Below, one piece after another: positions 17,968 through 28,136 of a DNA stretch of 64,000 bases. The position numbers and the translations under genes are program-made. The number at the start of each line of letters is the position of its first letter. The first letter of the stretch is position 1. The notes below the pieces were generated by a model. That model had not been told where the DNA came from. It saw only the letters and a list, made by a program, of their open reading frames with translations, and did no database searches. Location of the stretch: contig NZ_KB893173.1 in the NCBI RefSeq assembly GCF_000374025.1, forward strand, positions 1 through 64,000, read 5' to 3'. Source of the stretch: Spirosoma panaciterrae DSM 21099. GTDB taxonomy: Bacteria > Bacteroidota > Bacteroidia > Cytophagales > Spirosomataceae.

Positions 17968-18195
17968 GAATGAAACAATGATAAATGGTTAAGAAATAAA
18001 ATCGGAAAGCGCCTGGAGTCGAACGACTCCTCTAGCAAGCGAAGAATGAAGACATTAGGTCTACATTGGTGTAGGGGTTTGACTGTCGGATTGACGCGTC
18101 AAATGTATAGCGTGACCTGATTTCCGTGTATCGAAAATCGGATGATTGGTTACGGTGAGACTGGATTGGAGCCGGGGATTGATGAGCGGCCTGAC

Positions 18196-19632
18196 CTACA
18201 GCTCCTGTGCCAGATTGAAGAAAAATCCGGTGGTGCCCTGTGCATTGATGGTACCACTGAACCGAAGTACCAGATTGTAGAATGTAACTACATCGAGGCT
18301 CAACCCCGTTCCGGCCAATAGCTTATTAGCCAGGCGACTCTGGTACTGTTCGGCTACGGTACTATGTACATAACCCGCATCGCCAAAAGCAGTCAGATAG
18401 GCCGCTATCGGAACGGTATTGAACTGGCGAACGTGGAGCCAGTTTAGTTGCTTGCGCACATTGAATAATTGATACCGTAGACTATTTCGCCAGATAGCCG
18501 TCCGCTGTCCATCAATCACATATAACTCATAACCCCGAATCATATCGCTCGAATTGCCGAGTCCCCGCAGGTTGTAATAGGGCTGATGGTTCGGCCAGGT
18601 GGAGCGTCCCCGGAAATTGACCGCACCGTAGAATTTGCCGCCCAACGGCCAATAACGGGTAATGGATGCAGATACATCCAGAAATCGAAAGTTATCGCTG
18701 GGCAATAAACCCGATGCCGTCAGTCCACCCACAAATAGCGTTCCCTGCAACGGATATACGATGTTGTCGCGTCGGTCGTATCGATAGCTGTAGCCTAGTG
18801 ACGAGTAGTGCTGGGTGGTTTGTCCGTACAGAAAATAATCGGGGTTTAGTTTGGCAATGGTATCAGCGATGGTATTTCGGGTATAGGTGGCATTGAGGGT
18901 ATGGTAATGATAAAGTCCCCGGCGATGCGTCAGAATCACAGTCGCGTAAGCCCGTTCACGCAGGACATCTTCTGACTTGGCATACACCCATTTATCGAAC
19001 TGGGTCCGGTACGGAATTTCTTTATTGGTCACGTAAACCAGATCGGCCCGCAAGCCAATCTTTTGAGCCTTGTCGATGTATGGTGTGGCATACGACAATA
19101 CAGTACGTTGCAGAAACCCTCGTTCAATGGCTATCTGGAGCCGATCATTGGTTCCCGTTACGTTTCGATAACTCAGTCGCCCTCCATAGATTACCCGGCT
19201 AAAATCACGCCCCCGGTCGTACCACCACTCATTGAAATTACGATCGGCCAGATCGAAAACCGGGTAAGCGATGAAATACCAACGCTCTTTCATCGTCACC
19301 GTCAGGTCAAGTTGTGCGGGTGTGATCGGGTCCGACGAGGGTGTAAGCGATGTGGTTATATCGACCGTTATAAACAGGGTTGTATTATTAATGTTTCGCT
19401 GATCCCAGGCGATGCGGTCCGGTAAGTCGGCCAAACGAACAGAATCTCCAACGTGCAGCGTCATTTCGCGGGTCACGATCCGATCTTTCGTACGGTAATT
19501 ACCTTTAAGGGTGATGGAACGTATCACGACTGTCTGTGTCGAATCGGTCGCCGAATCAGCGAAAGCAAATTGAAAAGACATCAGAAACACCGCTACGACC
19601 TGCATAACGGACGGCCACATTTTGGGAATCAT
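18196..19632 (-). CDS. Omp85-family outer membrane protein with one POTRA domain
   Basis: A 478-residue product from the ATG at 19632 (the ORF extends two codons to a TTG). A signal peptide (about residues 1-26) is followed by a single POTRA-like domain (about 33-115; VVIRSITLKGNYRTKD start) and a beta-barrel of the BamA/TamA surface antigen type with alternating aromatic strands. It ends in LAQEL rather than a terminal Phe. Full BamA has five POTRA domains, so this is an accessory member, perhaps involved in outer membrane insertion or secretion. It is one of two Omp85-like proteins here; the other (57382) has no POTRA. Confidence 0.85.
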   Translation of the reverse strand: MIPKMWPSVMQVVAVFLMSFQFAFADSATDSTQTVVIRSITLKGNYRTKDRIVTREMTLHVGDSVRLADLPDRIAWDQRNINNTTLFITVDITTSLTPSSDPITPAQLDLTVTMKERWYFIAYPVFDLADRNFNEWWYDRGRDFSRVIYGGRLSYRNVTGTNDRLQIAIERGFLQRTVLSYATPYIDKAQKIGLRADLVYVTNKEIPYRTQFDKWVYAKSEDVLRERAYATVILTHRRGLYHYHTLNATYTRNTIADTIAKLNPDYFLYGQTTQHYSSLGYSYRYDRRDNIVYPLQGTLFVGGLTASGLLPSDNFRFLDVSASITRYWPLGGKFYGAVNFRGRSTWPNHQPYYNLRGLGNSSDMIRGYELYVIDGQRTAIWRNSLRYQLFNVRKQLNWLHVRQFNTVPIAAYLTAFGDAGYVHSTVAEQYQSRLANKLLAGTGLSLDVVTFYNLVLRFSGTINAQGTTGFFFNLAQEL

Positions 19633-19755
19633 TCTCAAAAATACGTCTTTTCAAAAAAATAAGACAAGAATATCTCCATATCCTGCAAATAGCTATGTAT
19701 AATTGCTAGCGCGTGAGCGAACACCTATGATGATTCTTTAAAGATACTACAATCG

Positions 19756-21135
19756 ATGCAAACGGGAACTGTTCAAAAATCCTCCACAAAGGCTAAACCA
19801 AACCTAAGTTTCTGGCAAATCTGGAACATGAGCTTTGGCTTTTTTGGCATTCAATATGGGTTTGGTCTTCAACAGGCCAATATGAGTCCTATTTTTCGCT
19901 ATTTACAGGCCGACGAAGCAAACATCCCTATACTCTGGCTGGCCGGACCAATTACCGGACTGATTGTACAACCCATTATCGGCTCCATTAGCGATCGTAC
20001 CTGGTCGTCGCGCTGGGGGCGTCGTAAACCGTTTTTCCTGATCGGTGCCATCGTAACCAGCCTAGCTCTTTTTCTGATGCCCAACTCGTCAGCTCTCTGG
20101 ATGGCAGCTAGTTTGATGTGGATTCTGGACACAGGGCTTAACATTACCCAGGAACCTTTTCGCGCATTCATCGGCGATAAATTAAACGATCAGCAACGGG
20201 ATTTAGGGTTTGCCGTACAAAGTTTTTTTGTCGGTTTCGGCCAAACGCTGGCCAACCTGATGCCCACCATTTTCCGGCTGCTTGGGCTAACAACTACTGC
20301 TGCCGTTGCGGTCAACGTTATCCCCAATAGCATTAAATACCCCTTCTATCTGGGCGGACTTGCTGTTTTGCTGGCGGTGATCTGGACGGTGTATACGACT
20401 GACGAATATCCGCCCGACGACATGAAGGAGTTTGAGCGGATGAAAAAAGAAGGCAGCGGTATTGGGGGGGCTTTTTCAGAAATATTCCATGCTTTCAAAG
20501 AAATGCCCAAAACCATGAAGCAGTTGTGGTGGGTCAAATTCTTCACCTGGTTCGCTTTGCCGCTCATGTGGCAATACCTGACGCTGGCCGTAGCCCGACA
20601 TGCCTTCAACGCCCCCACCGCTGAGTCGCCGGGTTTTCAGGAAGGTACCGAATGGGGAAATATCTGTTTCGCTATGTTCAACGTCGGTTGCTTTACGATT
20701 TCGTTCTTCCTGCCAGCTATTGCCGAACGGATTGGCCGACGGGCTACCCATGCTGTTTTCCTGACCATCGGAGGCCTGGGTTTTCTGTCGATGTTACTCT
20801 CCAACGATAAGTACATCTTCTTTGTGGGTATGACCCTGGTGGGTCTGGCCTGGGGTTCGATTCTGTCCATGCCCTATGTATTGTTGTCCAGTTCCGTTCC
20901 GGCCGAACGCATGGGGGTTTATATGGGTATTTTCAATGGCTTTATCGTTGTGCCGCAGATCGTTAACAACCTGACGGTGCGATTCTTTTATCCGACGTTG
21001 CTGAACAATGACCCACGAAATGCTTTAGCTCTGGCCGGTGTGTGTCTATTGCTGGCCGCCGGAGCCTGTTTTCTGGTGAAAGAGAATCGGCGGAGCGAGG
21101 AAGCGGCCTTCCCCATTGAACCGGGTGGCAACTAA
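19756..21135 (+). CDS. MFS transporter, sucrose/maltoside symporter-like (GPH/SLC45 type)
   Basis: A 459-residue protein with about 12 TM helices. The N-terminal half carries SFGFFGIQYGFGLQQANMSPIF, characteristic of the sugar transporters related to plant SUC and SLC45. The loop between helices 2 and 3 has the MFS signature GSISDRTWSSRWGRRKPF. A PfkB-type sugar kinase follows 99 nt downstream, so a role in uptake of a disaccharide or fructoside is likely. The exact sugar cannot be read from the sequence. It is divergent from the Omp85 gene. Confidence 0.88.
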   Translation: MQTGTVQKSSTKAKPNLSFWQIWNMSFGFFGIQYGFGLQQANMSPIFRYLQADEANIPILWLAGPITGLIVQPIIGSISDRTWSSRWGRRKPFFLIGAIVTSLALFLMPNSSALWMAASLMWILDTGLNITQEPFRAFIGDKLNDQQRDLGFAVQSFFVGFGQTLANLMPTIFRLLGLTTTAAVAVNVIPNSIKYPFYLGGLAVLLAVIWTVYTTDEYPPDDMKEFERMKKEGSGIGGAFSEIFHAFKEMPKTMKQLWWVKFFTWFALPLMWQYLTLAVARHAFNAPTAESPGFQEGTEWGNICFAMFNVGCFTISFFLPAIAERIGRRATHAVFLTIGGLGFLSMLLSNDKYIFFVGMTLVGLAWGSILSMPYVLLSSSVPAERMGVYMGIFNGFIVVPQIVNNLTVRFFYPTLLNNDPRNALALAGVCLLLAAGACFLVKENRRSEEAAFPIEPGGN

Positions 21136-21234
21136 AATAGCGTACGAAATGGGGGACGGATTACCAATTATTGGCAACGACTGCCATATTCGCACTTCCA
21201 ATTAATCGTAACTCGTATTCCGTCAATCACTGAC

Positions 21235-22182
21235 ATGAACTCCCCCGACCGCCCTTACGCACTGCTTTCCGTTGGCGAACTCCTGGCCGACTTCATTGGT
21301 CATCACGTATCTACTAATCTGGTCGATGCCCAGGACTTTCGCCGATATCAGGGTGGCAGTCCAGCCAATATGGCTGCCAACATGGCTCGTCTTAACAATA
21401 AAGTGGCCCTGGTAGCCTGTGTTGGCAACGACAGTATTGGCAAATACCTTACCCGCGAAATTAAAGAATCGGGAGTCGATACGCAGTTCATTACTGCCGA
21501 CCCGCTTGAGCCGACCACCATCGTGGTCGTATCGCGCACAGCTGGTACGCCCGATTTTGTGGCATACCGCCACGCTGACTGCCAACTTCGCTCCGAACAG
21601 ATTCCTGACTCACTCCTGGCTCAAACTCAGCTCTTTCATACCACCTGTTTTGCCCTCAGCCGTCAACCAGCTCAGGAGGTGATTGTCGATGCCGCACGGC
21701 GGGCACAAAAGGCAGGCTGTCAGGTTAGTATCGACGCCAACTATGCTCCGACCATCTGGCCCGACCGTCAGCAGGCCTGGCGGGTTTTGGCAGACTATTT
21801 TGCGGCTGGCGCACTGGTAAAAGTTAGTGAAGACGATGCAGAACGGCTTTACGGTGAGCGTCAGTCACCGGAAAAAGTCATTCAGGACTTTCACCAGATG
21901 GGCGCGCCCATGATCTGCATGACCTTGGGCGCTGATGGCAGTCTGGTTTCATATGATGGAGGGGCCAAACAGGCTCGTATTCCAGGCAAAAAAATCGATG
22001 TTGTCGATGTAACGGGTGCGGGCGATGCGTACTGGGCTGGTTTTCTGACAGCTTACCTGGATGGGTACGCCCCTGGCAATTGTGCGCATGCGGGAGCCGT
22101 TTTAGCCAAAATGAAGCTGACCCGTCAGGGCCCACTTCCCGAAAAGGTAGATCGGAAATTACTCTACGAGCAGTTTGAGTAA
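21235..22182 (+). CDS. PfkB-family carbohydrate kinase (fructokinase-like)
   Basis: A ribokinase-fold sugar kinase of 315 residues. The N-terminal half has the substrate-lid elements YQGGSPANMAANMARL (about residues 38-53) and a VGNDSIGKYL motif. The C-terminal signature DVTGAGDAYWAGF supplies the catalytic Asp and anion hole. The family phosphorylates fructose, ribose, 2-keto-3-deoxygluconate and related sugars. The adjacent sugar MFS gene makes fructokinase the best guess. The gene ends at a terminator shared with the convergent lipoprotein gene. Confidence 0.9.
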   Translation: MNSPDRPYALLSVGELLADFIGHHVSTNLVDAQDFRRYQGGSPANMAANMARLNNKVALVACVGNDSIGKYLTREIKESGVDTQFITADPLEPTTIVVVSRTAGTPDFVAYRHADCQLRSEQIPDSLLAQTQLFHTTCFALSRQPAQEVIVDAARRAQKAGCQVSIDANYAPTIWPDRQQAWRVLADYFAAGALVKVSEDDAERLYGERQSPEKVIQDFHQMGAPMICMTLGADGSLVSYDGGAKQARIPGKKIDVVDVTGAGDAYWAGFLTAYLDGYAPGNCAHAGAVLAKMKLTRQGPLPEKVDRKLLYEQFE

Positions 22183-22207
22183 AATTCGCTCCAGGCATAT
22201 AGGATAC

Positions 22208-22246
22208 AAAAAGGGTAGGTTGACGCGAATCAAACCTACCCTTTTT
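22208..22246. terminator. bidirectional terminator between kinase and lipoprotein genes
   Basis: Perfect 14-bp stem AAAAAGGGTAGGTT (22208-22221) with its complement at 22233-22246, ending in TTTTT on either strand, 11-nt loop. It sits between the convergent genes ending at 22182 and 22271. Confidence 0.88.
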
Positions 22247-22270
22247 GATTTGTATAATACAAGTGATACC

Positions 22271-22900
22271 TTATTTGAGGGCACCCACCTTATCGAGATC
22301 GAGGTCTTCGAGAACCGATTTCAGCTTATCCATACTCACCCCATGTCCTTTTGCCGAGACAATAAATCGTTTATTTACGAGCACGTTTATTTCCCCATCT
22401 TTGCTGGCGTTATCGTACTTCTCATACGACTTATTATCGCCCATCGTACTTGTTTTTTCATACCCATTGTCGGTTTCCTTATCAATTTCGACCATCGACC
22501 AGGCGGCCAGACCAATCATCATGGCCGACCCTCCTCCATCGACAATGGATAGTTCGATGCTTTCACTACCGTCGTCGTTCGAATATTTCCCATTGGCCGT
22601 TGAAATTACCATGCCTGCCGCGCCATTTTTCTCCCCGGTAGCTTCTTTACGAGGTAGTCCATCGGCATCAGCCGGGAGTAGCTCTTTCAACTTACGGAAA
22701 TCGACGGTTTCGACAGGTCCGTTTTTCTGCAACTCTTCCGCCTTCGATGCCATTTCTTTTAGGGCCCCAACGGCTCCTATTGCCGAAACTGACTCGTCAT
22801 CTTTTTTTTCTTCTTCCTCTTTTTCTTTACTTCCGCCACAACCCACCACCAACATCACCGGCAGCAATCCGGCCCATAACCAATGTCGATTTATTTTCAT
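22271..22900 (-). CDS. lipoprotein of unknown function
   Basis: A 209-residue product from the ATG at 22900. The lipoprotein signal ends MLVVGC, followed by GGSKEKEEEEKKDDE, a highly charged linker. The mature domain (about residues 60-209) alternates strands and helices and ends with a helix rich in Asp and Lys (LKSVLEDLDLD). No family is recognised. It is convergent with the PfkB gene and shares its terminator. Confidence 0.75.
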   Translation of the reverse strand: MKINRHWLWAGLLPVMLVVGCGGSKEKEEEEKKDDESVSAIGAVGALKEMASKAEELQKNGPVETVDFRKLKELLPADADGLPRKEATGEKNGAAGMVISTANGKYSNDDGSESIELSIVDGGGSAMMIGLAAWSMVEIDKETDNGYEKTSTMGDNKSYEKYDNASKDGEINVLVNKRFIVSAKGHGVSMDKLKSVLEDLDLDKVGALK

Positions 22901-23056
22901 AGTCAAAATAGATAAGAATGGGGTAAAGGTTTAATGAACAGAAAGCTACGGTTTTAACCAATACGAAAGCGAATCTATTGAGTAAACGTAATTCGGATTT
23001 AATCCAGAATTAACCCGCTATTGTCTGTCCAGTTGTTTGTACTCGTCTGATTACAC

Positions 23057-24718
23057 CTACTCAACACGCTTACAGTTTACATAGTAGTTTGAATCGGGCA
23101 ACAGCGAAGTAATTTCTTTGACCGAAATCGTTTTCCACTGCGTAGTTGGTTGTAGCTGCTGAAAGGGTCCGGTTTCATTGTAACACACCCGAACCGGCAT
23201 CGAAAATCCGGCAATGCAGTTTGCCCATCGGTATTGCACTCCTCCGGCCACCAGTTTGTATTCGAGTACGGGAATGCGAACATCGCGCAGATACTGATCA
23301 AAAACCGGCTTCAGATTCAATCCCGTTTGTTGAATCATGTATTGTTCAATCTGAGCACTCGTCACCGTCTGATGGTAAAAGGTTTTGTTCATACCCCGCA
23401 GGAGCTGCCGCCATTTCGCATCGTCGCCAACCAGTTGCCGGATCATATGGAGCATGTTTCCGCCTTTGTAGTACATATCTGCCGAGCCTTCGTAGTTGAC
23501 GTTGTAAATACCGATGATCGGTCGGTCGTTGCGGATGTTGGCCCGACAGCCGACTACATACTGCGCCCCAGCGTCTTTACCGTAGTAGTATTCGGTAAAT
23601 AGGTTCTCCGAATAATTGGTAAAGCTCTCATGAATCCACATATCGGCAATATCCTTGTAGGTTATGTTGTTGGCAAACCACTCATGACCTGATTCATGAA
23701 CGATAATAAAATCCCATTTTAAGCCCCAGCCCGTTCTGGATAGGTCACGCCCTAAATAACCATTTCGAAAATGGTTACCGTAGGTTACCGAACTTTGATG
23801 TTCCATGCCCAGGTAAGGGGTCTCGACCAGTTTATAGCCATCTGCATAAAATGGATAGGGCCCGAACCAGTATTCGAACGCTTTCAACATTTTAGGCACC
23901 TGCTGAAACTGTACTTTTGCCGAATCCAGATGCTCGGGCAATACATAGTAATTCAGGGAAAGTGGTCCTTTTTCACCCGCGTACGTTTCTTCCCAATGCG
24001 CATAACGTGCGATGTTCAGATTGACTCCATAGTTGTTGATGGGATTCTGCACATACCAATCAAAGGTGCGGGTGTGATCGGGGTTGGTCGTTACCTGCCG
24101 AAGTCGTCCATTCGATACATCCGTCAGATCTTCGGGCACGGTTACACTGATTGCCATCGAGTCAGGCTCATCGTACATATGGTCTTTGCAGGGCCACCAC
24201 GCGCTGGCTCCCAATCCTTGGCAGGCTGTAGCGATAAACCAGTTGCCCGCTTTATCGTGTTTCCAGACCATCCCCCCATCCCAGGGTGGACGTTTGGCCA
24301 CGCGTGGCTTGCCCGAATAGTGCACCGTAATCGATTCGTTTTTTCCCGGCGTCTGCGGTTTCGACAGCGTCACAAACCAGGCATTGCCATCCTGCCGAAC
24401 GGATAACGGTTTGCCATCCTGCTCCACACGGGTTATGCGTAGTGGTCGTTGCAGATCAACCTGCATAACCTTATTAGCCTTCAGCACTCGATACCTTATC
24501 GTTGTTGAACCGATCAGCGTACTATCAGTAGGCTGTACACGAACCTTAAGGTGGTAAAAGGTAAGATCCCACCAGGCTCTTTCGGGCGTAATCGACCCAC
24601 GCAGCGTATCATCGTGCGTAAATTCCATACGCTGCGCCGATGAAAAGAGCGGCAAAAGGAGTGGGCCGAACATCAGCAGCCGGAATAGTATTGAACGATT
24701 AATCGTAGTTTGTTGCAT
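23057..24718 (-). CDS. M1 family metallopeptidase (aminopeptidase N-like)
   Basis: A secreted zinc aminopeptidase of 553 residues with a signal peptide (about residues 1-29). It has the gluzincin signature HESGH followed, 18 residues later, by the third zinc ligand Glu in WIHESF. The exopeptidase GAMEN loop is represented by GMEHQ, typical of bacterial M1 members. An N-terminal beta-sandwich (about 40-230) precedes the catalytic domain. It lacks the long C-terminal helical domain of PepN, so it belongs to the short M1 group. It probably trims peptides in the periplasm together with the S9 peptidase encoded 70 nt upstream on the same strand. Confidence 0.93.
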   Translation of the reverse strand: MQQTTINRSILFRLLMFGPLLLPLFSSAQRMEFTHDDTLRGSITPERAWWDLTFYHLKVRVQPTDSTLIGSTTIRYRVLKANKVMQVDLQRPLRITRVEQDGKPLSVRQDGNAWFVTLSKPQTPGKNESITVHYSGKPRVAKRPPWDGGMVWKHDKAGNWFIATACQGLGASAWWPCKDHMYDEPDSMAISVTVPEDLTDVSNGRLRQVTTNPDHTRTFDWYVQNPINNYGVNLNIARYAHWEETYAGEKGPLSLNYYVLPEHLDSAKVQFQQVPKMLKAFEYWFGPYPFYADGYKLVETPYLGMEHQSSVTYGNHFRNGYLGRDLSRTGWGLKWDFIIVHESGHEWFANNITYKDIADMWIHESFTNYSENLFTEYYYGKDAGAQYVVGCRANIRNDRPIIGIYNVNYEGSADMYYKGGNMLHMIRQLVGDDAKWRQLLRGMNKTFYHQTVTSAQIEQYMIQQTGLNLKPVFDQYLRDVRIPVLEYKLVAGGVQYRWANCIAGFSMPVRVCYNETGPFQQLQPTTQWKTISVKEITSLLPDSNYYVNCKRVE

Positions 24719-24788
24719 GTATCATCCTTTTCTGAAAACCACCCTCCTAAATACCAATGCTTCATCCGGAACTTTCCAGTTCATTGCC

Positions 24789-26972
24789 TCAACGAGGACC
24801 GGGAGGGCAGTATTTCAGCAGGTAATTGGTATACAGGGTTCGTAAGTGCAGGTTGGTACCGGGGCCCTCCGAAATGCTATGCGTTCGGTTGGGATAAGGC
24901 ATTACCTGAAACTGCTTATTGTATTTCACCAGTTCGTTGATGAGCACCTCAGCGTTGTCGTAATGCACATTATCGTCGCCAGTGCCATGAATATACAATA
25001 GATTTCCCCGCAAATTTTTGGCATAGGTCACCGGCGATCCATTCACGAAATCCTCGCGGTTCTCCTGCGGTAACCCCATGTACCGTTCCTGATAAATGTT
25101 ATCATAAAACAACTGATTCCCAACGGCCGCAATGGCAATCCCCGTTTTATAGATGTCGGGATACTGAAAAAGCAGATGCAGGGTTGTGGAACCTCCCCCA
25201 CTCCATCCCCATACGGCGACCCGGCTGGTATCCATGTAGGCATGCTGGCTCAGCAGTTTTTTGGCCCCCATGGCCTGATCCCGGATGTTGAGACGACCAA
25301 TTTGCCGATAAATCGACTTGCGCCAGGCAGCCCCTTTCAGATTAGGTGTCCCCCGATTATCGAGTGCTACATAGAGGTAACCTGCTTTGGCCATATCGCC
25401 ATTGAAAAGCCGATTTTGCCCTACCGAAAATACATCATTTACTGTACTACTGGCCGGTTCGCCATAGACGTAAAAAACAACCGGATATTTTTTGGTGCTG
25501 TCAAAATCTAAGGGTTTTGCCATCCAGCCGTCCAACGTTACGCCATCCTCGGTCGTGACGGTAAAAAAGTTAACGTTAGGCTTCGGAGTCGTATTGATCT
25601 TCAGGCCATTCGAACCATTTACAGGTTTATGGTCAGGCAGGGTCACCCACACACGAAAGGGCTGGGTCTGGTAATTGGTAAACGTATGCTGAGCCAGTCG
25701 GCCATTGGGAGATATGACATAGCTGTTCGTACCCGTCAAATCAGCGGGGGTTACCCGTTCGGCTTTCCCTTTTCCATCCAGCCGGGCACGGTACAGATAC
25801 CGCTGATTGGTATTCTGTGGCGATGCAATAAAGTAAATCAGATTGGCTGGCTCATCGATATGACTAATACTGGCAACATCATACGAACCCGGTGTCAATA
25901 ACGTTTCTTTCTTTCCATCAGCACTGATTCGGTACAGATGCTGCCAGCCATCTTTTTCCGAAAGCCACACAAACGCTTTTCCTGCCTCTACCCATTCCCA
26001 ACTTCCCGGATCATCTTTCGCGTCGATCCAGGCTTTGTCGGTTTCGGTATAGATCGGGGTTATCGACTGTCCTGTTCGTGAACAGACCAGCAATTTACTT
26101 TCATTTTGCTTGCGGTTCAGTTGCTGCACGATCAGGGCGCTGCCATCCGGAGTCCACGCCATTCGGGGTAAATAGTGCTGCTGTGGGTCGCCCGGAATAG
26201 CCAGCCAGTTGGTGGAGCCTCCCGATACAGATACGATACCAATCCGGGCTGGCGACGGAGCCTCCCCTACTTTGGGGTATTCGACCGGGACAACATGCGA
26301 ATACACTGAGTCGGTCGTGTTGAGCATCAGGTAGTCGCGAATGCCGGTGGCATCGACCTGCCAATAAGCAATATACTGGCTATCAGGACTCCACCGAAAA
26401 CCATCCCGGCAGCCAAACTCTTCTTCATAGGCCCAGTCGAAAGTCCCGTTGATGCGTTTACGGGTTCCATCAGCTGTAAGTTGACGTATTTTACCCGTCG
26501 CTACATCCTCCACAAACAGGTTATGCTCGCTGACATACGCTACGTTTCGACCATCGGGCGACAGTTTGGCATACATTAGTGATTGTGACGGCCGCCCCTT
26601 TCCAAGCTGCCGCACCTCACCCGATACCCGATTTACCAAATAATAATCTCCACGCGTGTTGTAGCGCCAGACCCGAGCGGTATTGGTAAAAAGAAGTACA
26701 TTGCTGCTATCGTCGGAGAAGGTAAAATCGGCAAAAGGGGTCGTCTGCCCACGACCGGGCCATTGTAGTTTAGCTTTGGCTAAAAGTACTGCTTTACTAC
26801 CTGTTCGAATGTCTGTCCTTACTACATCACCCTGCTCCAGGGTGATGTATGCATTCCCATCGGACGACCAATGAATCTGACGACCAGGGACCTGCGCCCG
26901 CAATGTGTTGGTCGATAAATAACCTACTAAAGCAATGAAAAAGTAGCAATAAATGCCCGGTGTTGATTTCAC
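24789..26972 (-). CDS. S9 family dipeptidyl peptidase IV-like protease
   Basis: A secreted serine peptidase with an N-terminal eight-bladed beta-propeller (about residues 40-470) and a C-terminal alpha/beta hydrolase domain. The nucleophile is in GWSGGG, the acid in GDDNVHYDN and the histidine in RTHSISEG; the active-site loop GEP is also present. No ATG is available. The GTG at 26972 gives a normal signal peptide of about 27 residues ending LRAQ, and is preferred to the GTG at 27014. It removes X-Pro dipeptides, if specificity follows the family. The M1 peptidase gene follows on the same strand. Confidence 0.92.
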   Translation of the reverse strand: MKSTPGIYCYFFIALVGYLSTNTLRAQVPGRQIHWSSDGNAYITLEQGDVVRTDIRTGSKAVLLAKAKLQWPGRGQTTPFADFTFSDDSSNVLLFTNTARVWRYNTRGDYYLVNRVSGEVRQLGKGRPSQSLMYAKLSPDGRNVAYVSEHNLFVEDVATGKIRQLTADGTRKRINGTFDWAYEEEFGCRDGFRWSPDSQYIAYWQVDATGIRDYLMLNTTDSVYSHVVPVEYPKVGEAPSPARIGIVSVSGGSTNWLAIPGDPQQHYLPRMAWTPDGSALIVQQLNRKQNESKLLVCSRTGQSITPIYTETDKAWIDAKDDPGSWEWVEAGKAFVWLSEKDGWQHLYRISADGKKETLLTPGSYDVASISHIDEPANLIYFIASPQNTNQRYLYRARLDGKGKAERVTPADLTGTNSYVISPNGRLAQHTFTNYQTQPFRVWVTLPDHKPVNGSNGLKINTTPKPNVNFFTVTTEDGVTLDGWMAKPLDFDSTKKYPVVFYVYGEPASSTVNDVFSVGQNRLFNGDMAKAGYLYVALDNRGTPNLKGAAWRKSIYRQIGRLNIRDQAMGAKKLLSQHAYMDTSRVAVWGWSGGGSTTLHLLFQYPDIYKTGIAIAAVGNQLFYDNIYQERYMGLPQENREDFVNGSPVTYAKNLRGNLLYIHGTGDDNVHYDNAEVLINELVKYNKQFQVMPYPNRTHSISEGPGTNLHLRTLYTNYLLKYCPPGPR

Positions 26973-27058
26973 AGATGAAGTGTGATTTACAGTCAGTAAT
27001 CTCCAAAAATACACAGATTTCCGATACGGCTCAAAATGCGTCAGGTAACCGATTGCAC

Positions 27059-27102
27059 AAAAACAGCGATACGGCCGGAGTGCTACTCCGGCCGTATCGC
27101 TG
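27059..27102 (-). terminator. intrinsic terminator after lgt
   Basis: Perfect 18-bp stem (27064-27081 with 27085-27102) and a 3-nt loop. On the minus strand it is followed by TTTTTG. It lies 23 nt after the lgt stop and separates lgt from the S9 peptidase gene. Confidence 0.9.
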
Positions 27103-27124
27103 CAACGGTCAAACTCGTCAGGAA

Positions 27125-27970
27125 TCAGGATTCTATCGGCTTCGGTTTTTCAGAATCAGGCACAACCACGGGGGTCCGGTAGCTACGAATCAGGAAATAA
27201 ACACCCATCAATACCGCCGGAATACTCAACCACTGCCCCATATTTAAGGGTAGGTTGTCTTCAAAAGCGACCTGATTTTCTTTAAGATATTCGTAGAAGA
27301 ACCGCAGGCTAAACACCCAGATCAGAAAAATACCCAGCATGCTTCCTCGCGGAGTACGCTCCTTGCTTCGATTCCAGAACCACAAGAGTACGAAAAACAG
27401 GATCAGACACGAAATCGATTCGTACAGTTGAGCCGGATGGCGGGGTATTTTGGCGTATTCGTTATTATTCATGAAGACAAAGGCCCAGGGCACATCGGTT
27501 GGACGCCCTACAATTTCGGAGTTCATCAGATTACCAAACCGAATGCATGCCCCAGCCAGTGCCACCACAATAACGATTCGGTCGGTCACCCACAAAAAGG
27601 TCTGATTCGTTAACCGACTTTGCTTCCGACGCGAATACAGCCAAAGTCCGGTCAGAATACCAATCGTAGCTCCATGACTGGCCAGTCCTGCAAAAGGTGG
27701 TGTAATAACGGTTAAGGGATGATGCAGTAAAACTTCTGGTTCATAAAAGAGAAAATGGCCAATTCGGGCACCCAGGATAGTAGCTACTACCATGTAAATC
27801 AGCAGCGTATCGGTATCGGCAACCGGCTTATGCTCTTTTTTATAGATGTAGCTCATGATCTGCATACCGATCAGAAACCCCAGTGCAAACAGCAAGCCAT
27901 ACCAACGCACCGAGAATGAACCAATGTGGAAAATTTCGGGATTAACTTCCCAAATAATGTATTGAAGCAT
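27125..27970 (-). CDS. lgt: prolipoprotein diacylglyceryl transferase
   Basis: Attaches diacylglycerol from phosphatidylglycerol to the lipobox cysteine of prolipoproteins in the inner membrane. It has 281 residues and about seven TM helices. The Lgt signature reads IRFGNLMNSEIVG (a variant of GRxGNFxNxExxG with its Arg kept), and the N-terminal RWYGLLFALGF and the YKK region are typical. Its substrates would include the many lipoproteins encoded in this window. It is transcribed divergently from yidD, has a -7 box at 28085-28092, and ends at a strong terminator. Confidence 0.96.
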   Translation of the reverse strand: MLQYIIWEVNPEIFHIGSFSVRWYGLLFALGFLIGMQIMSYIYKKEHKPVADTDTLLIYMVVATILGARIGHFLFYEPEVLLHHPLTVITPPFAGLASHGATIGILTGLWLYSRRKQSRLTNQTFLWVTDRIVIVVALAGACIRFGNLMNSEIVGRPTDVPWAFVFMNNNEYAKIPRHPAQLYESISCLILFFVLLWFWNRSKERTPRGSMLGIFLIWVFSLRFFYEYLKENQVAFEDNLPLNMGQWLSIPAVLMGVYFLIRSYRTPVVVPDSEKPKPIES

Positions 27971-28084
27971 AGAAAGAAAAACGGTTCAGATTAGGGGTTT
28001 CAGGTTTTTCATTATCACCGAATCAGCCGCTCAGCCGATCGTAAACTCGAAACCTAAAACGGCAAACCTACTAACGATCTGCGG

Positions 28085-28092
28085 CAAAGATA
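28085..28092 (-). promoter_or_regulatory. lgt promoter -7 box
   Basis: Minus strand TATCTTTG matches TAnnTTTG, 115 nt upstream of the lgt ATG in the lgt-yidD divergent gap. No clear TTG at -33. Confidence 0.5.
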
Positions 28093-28136
28093 CATATTGC
28101 GGGAAAGTTTTTGACCGTTTTACTGTTTAAGCGTAT

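Noticed and set aside
18011-18040. GTTCGACTCC-type stretch on the minus strand, resembling a tRNA T-arm
   Set aside because: It is a short palindrome (18015-18030). No acceptor, D-arm or anticodon arm can be built around it, so it is not a tRNA gene; at most a fragment.
22245-22934. 229-codon plus-strand ORF opposite a lipoprotein gene
   Set aside because: Ser/Phe-rich antisense frame; the minus-strand lipoprotein has a proper signal and lipobox.
23771-24406. 211-codon plus-strand ORF
   Set aside because: Antisense to the M1 metallopeptidase, whose zinc motif is complete.
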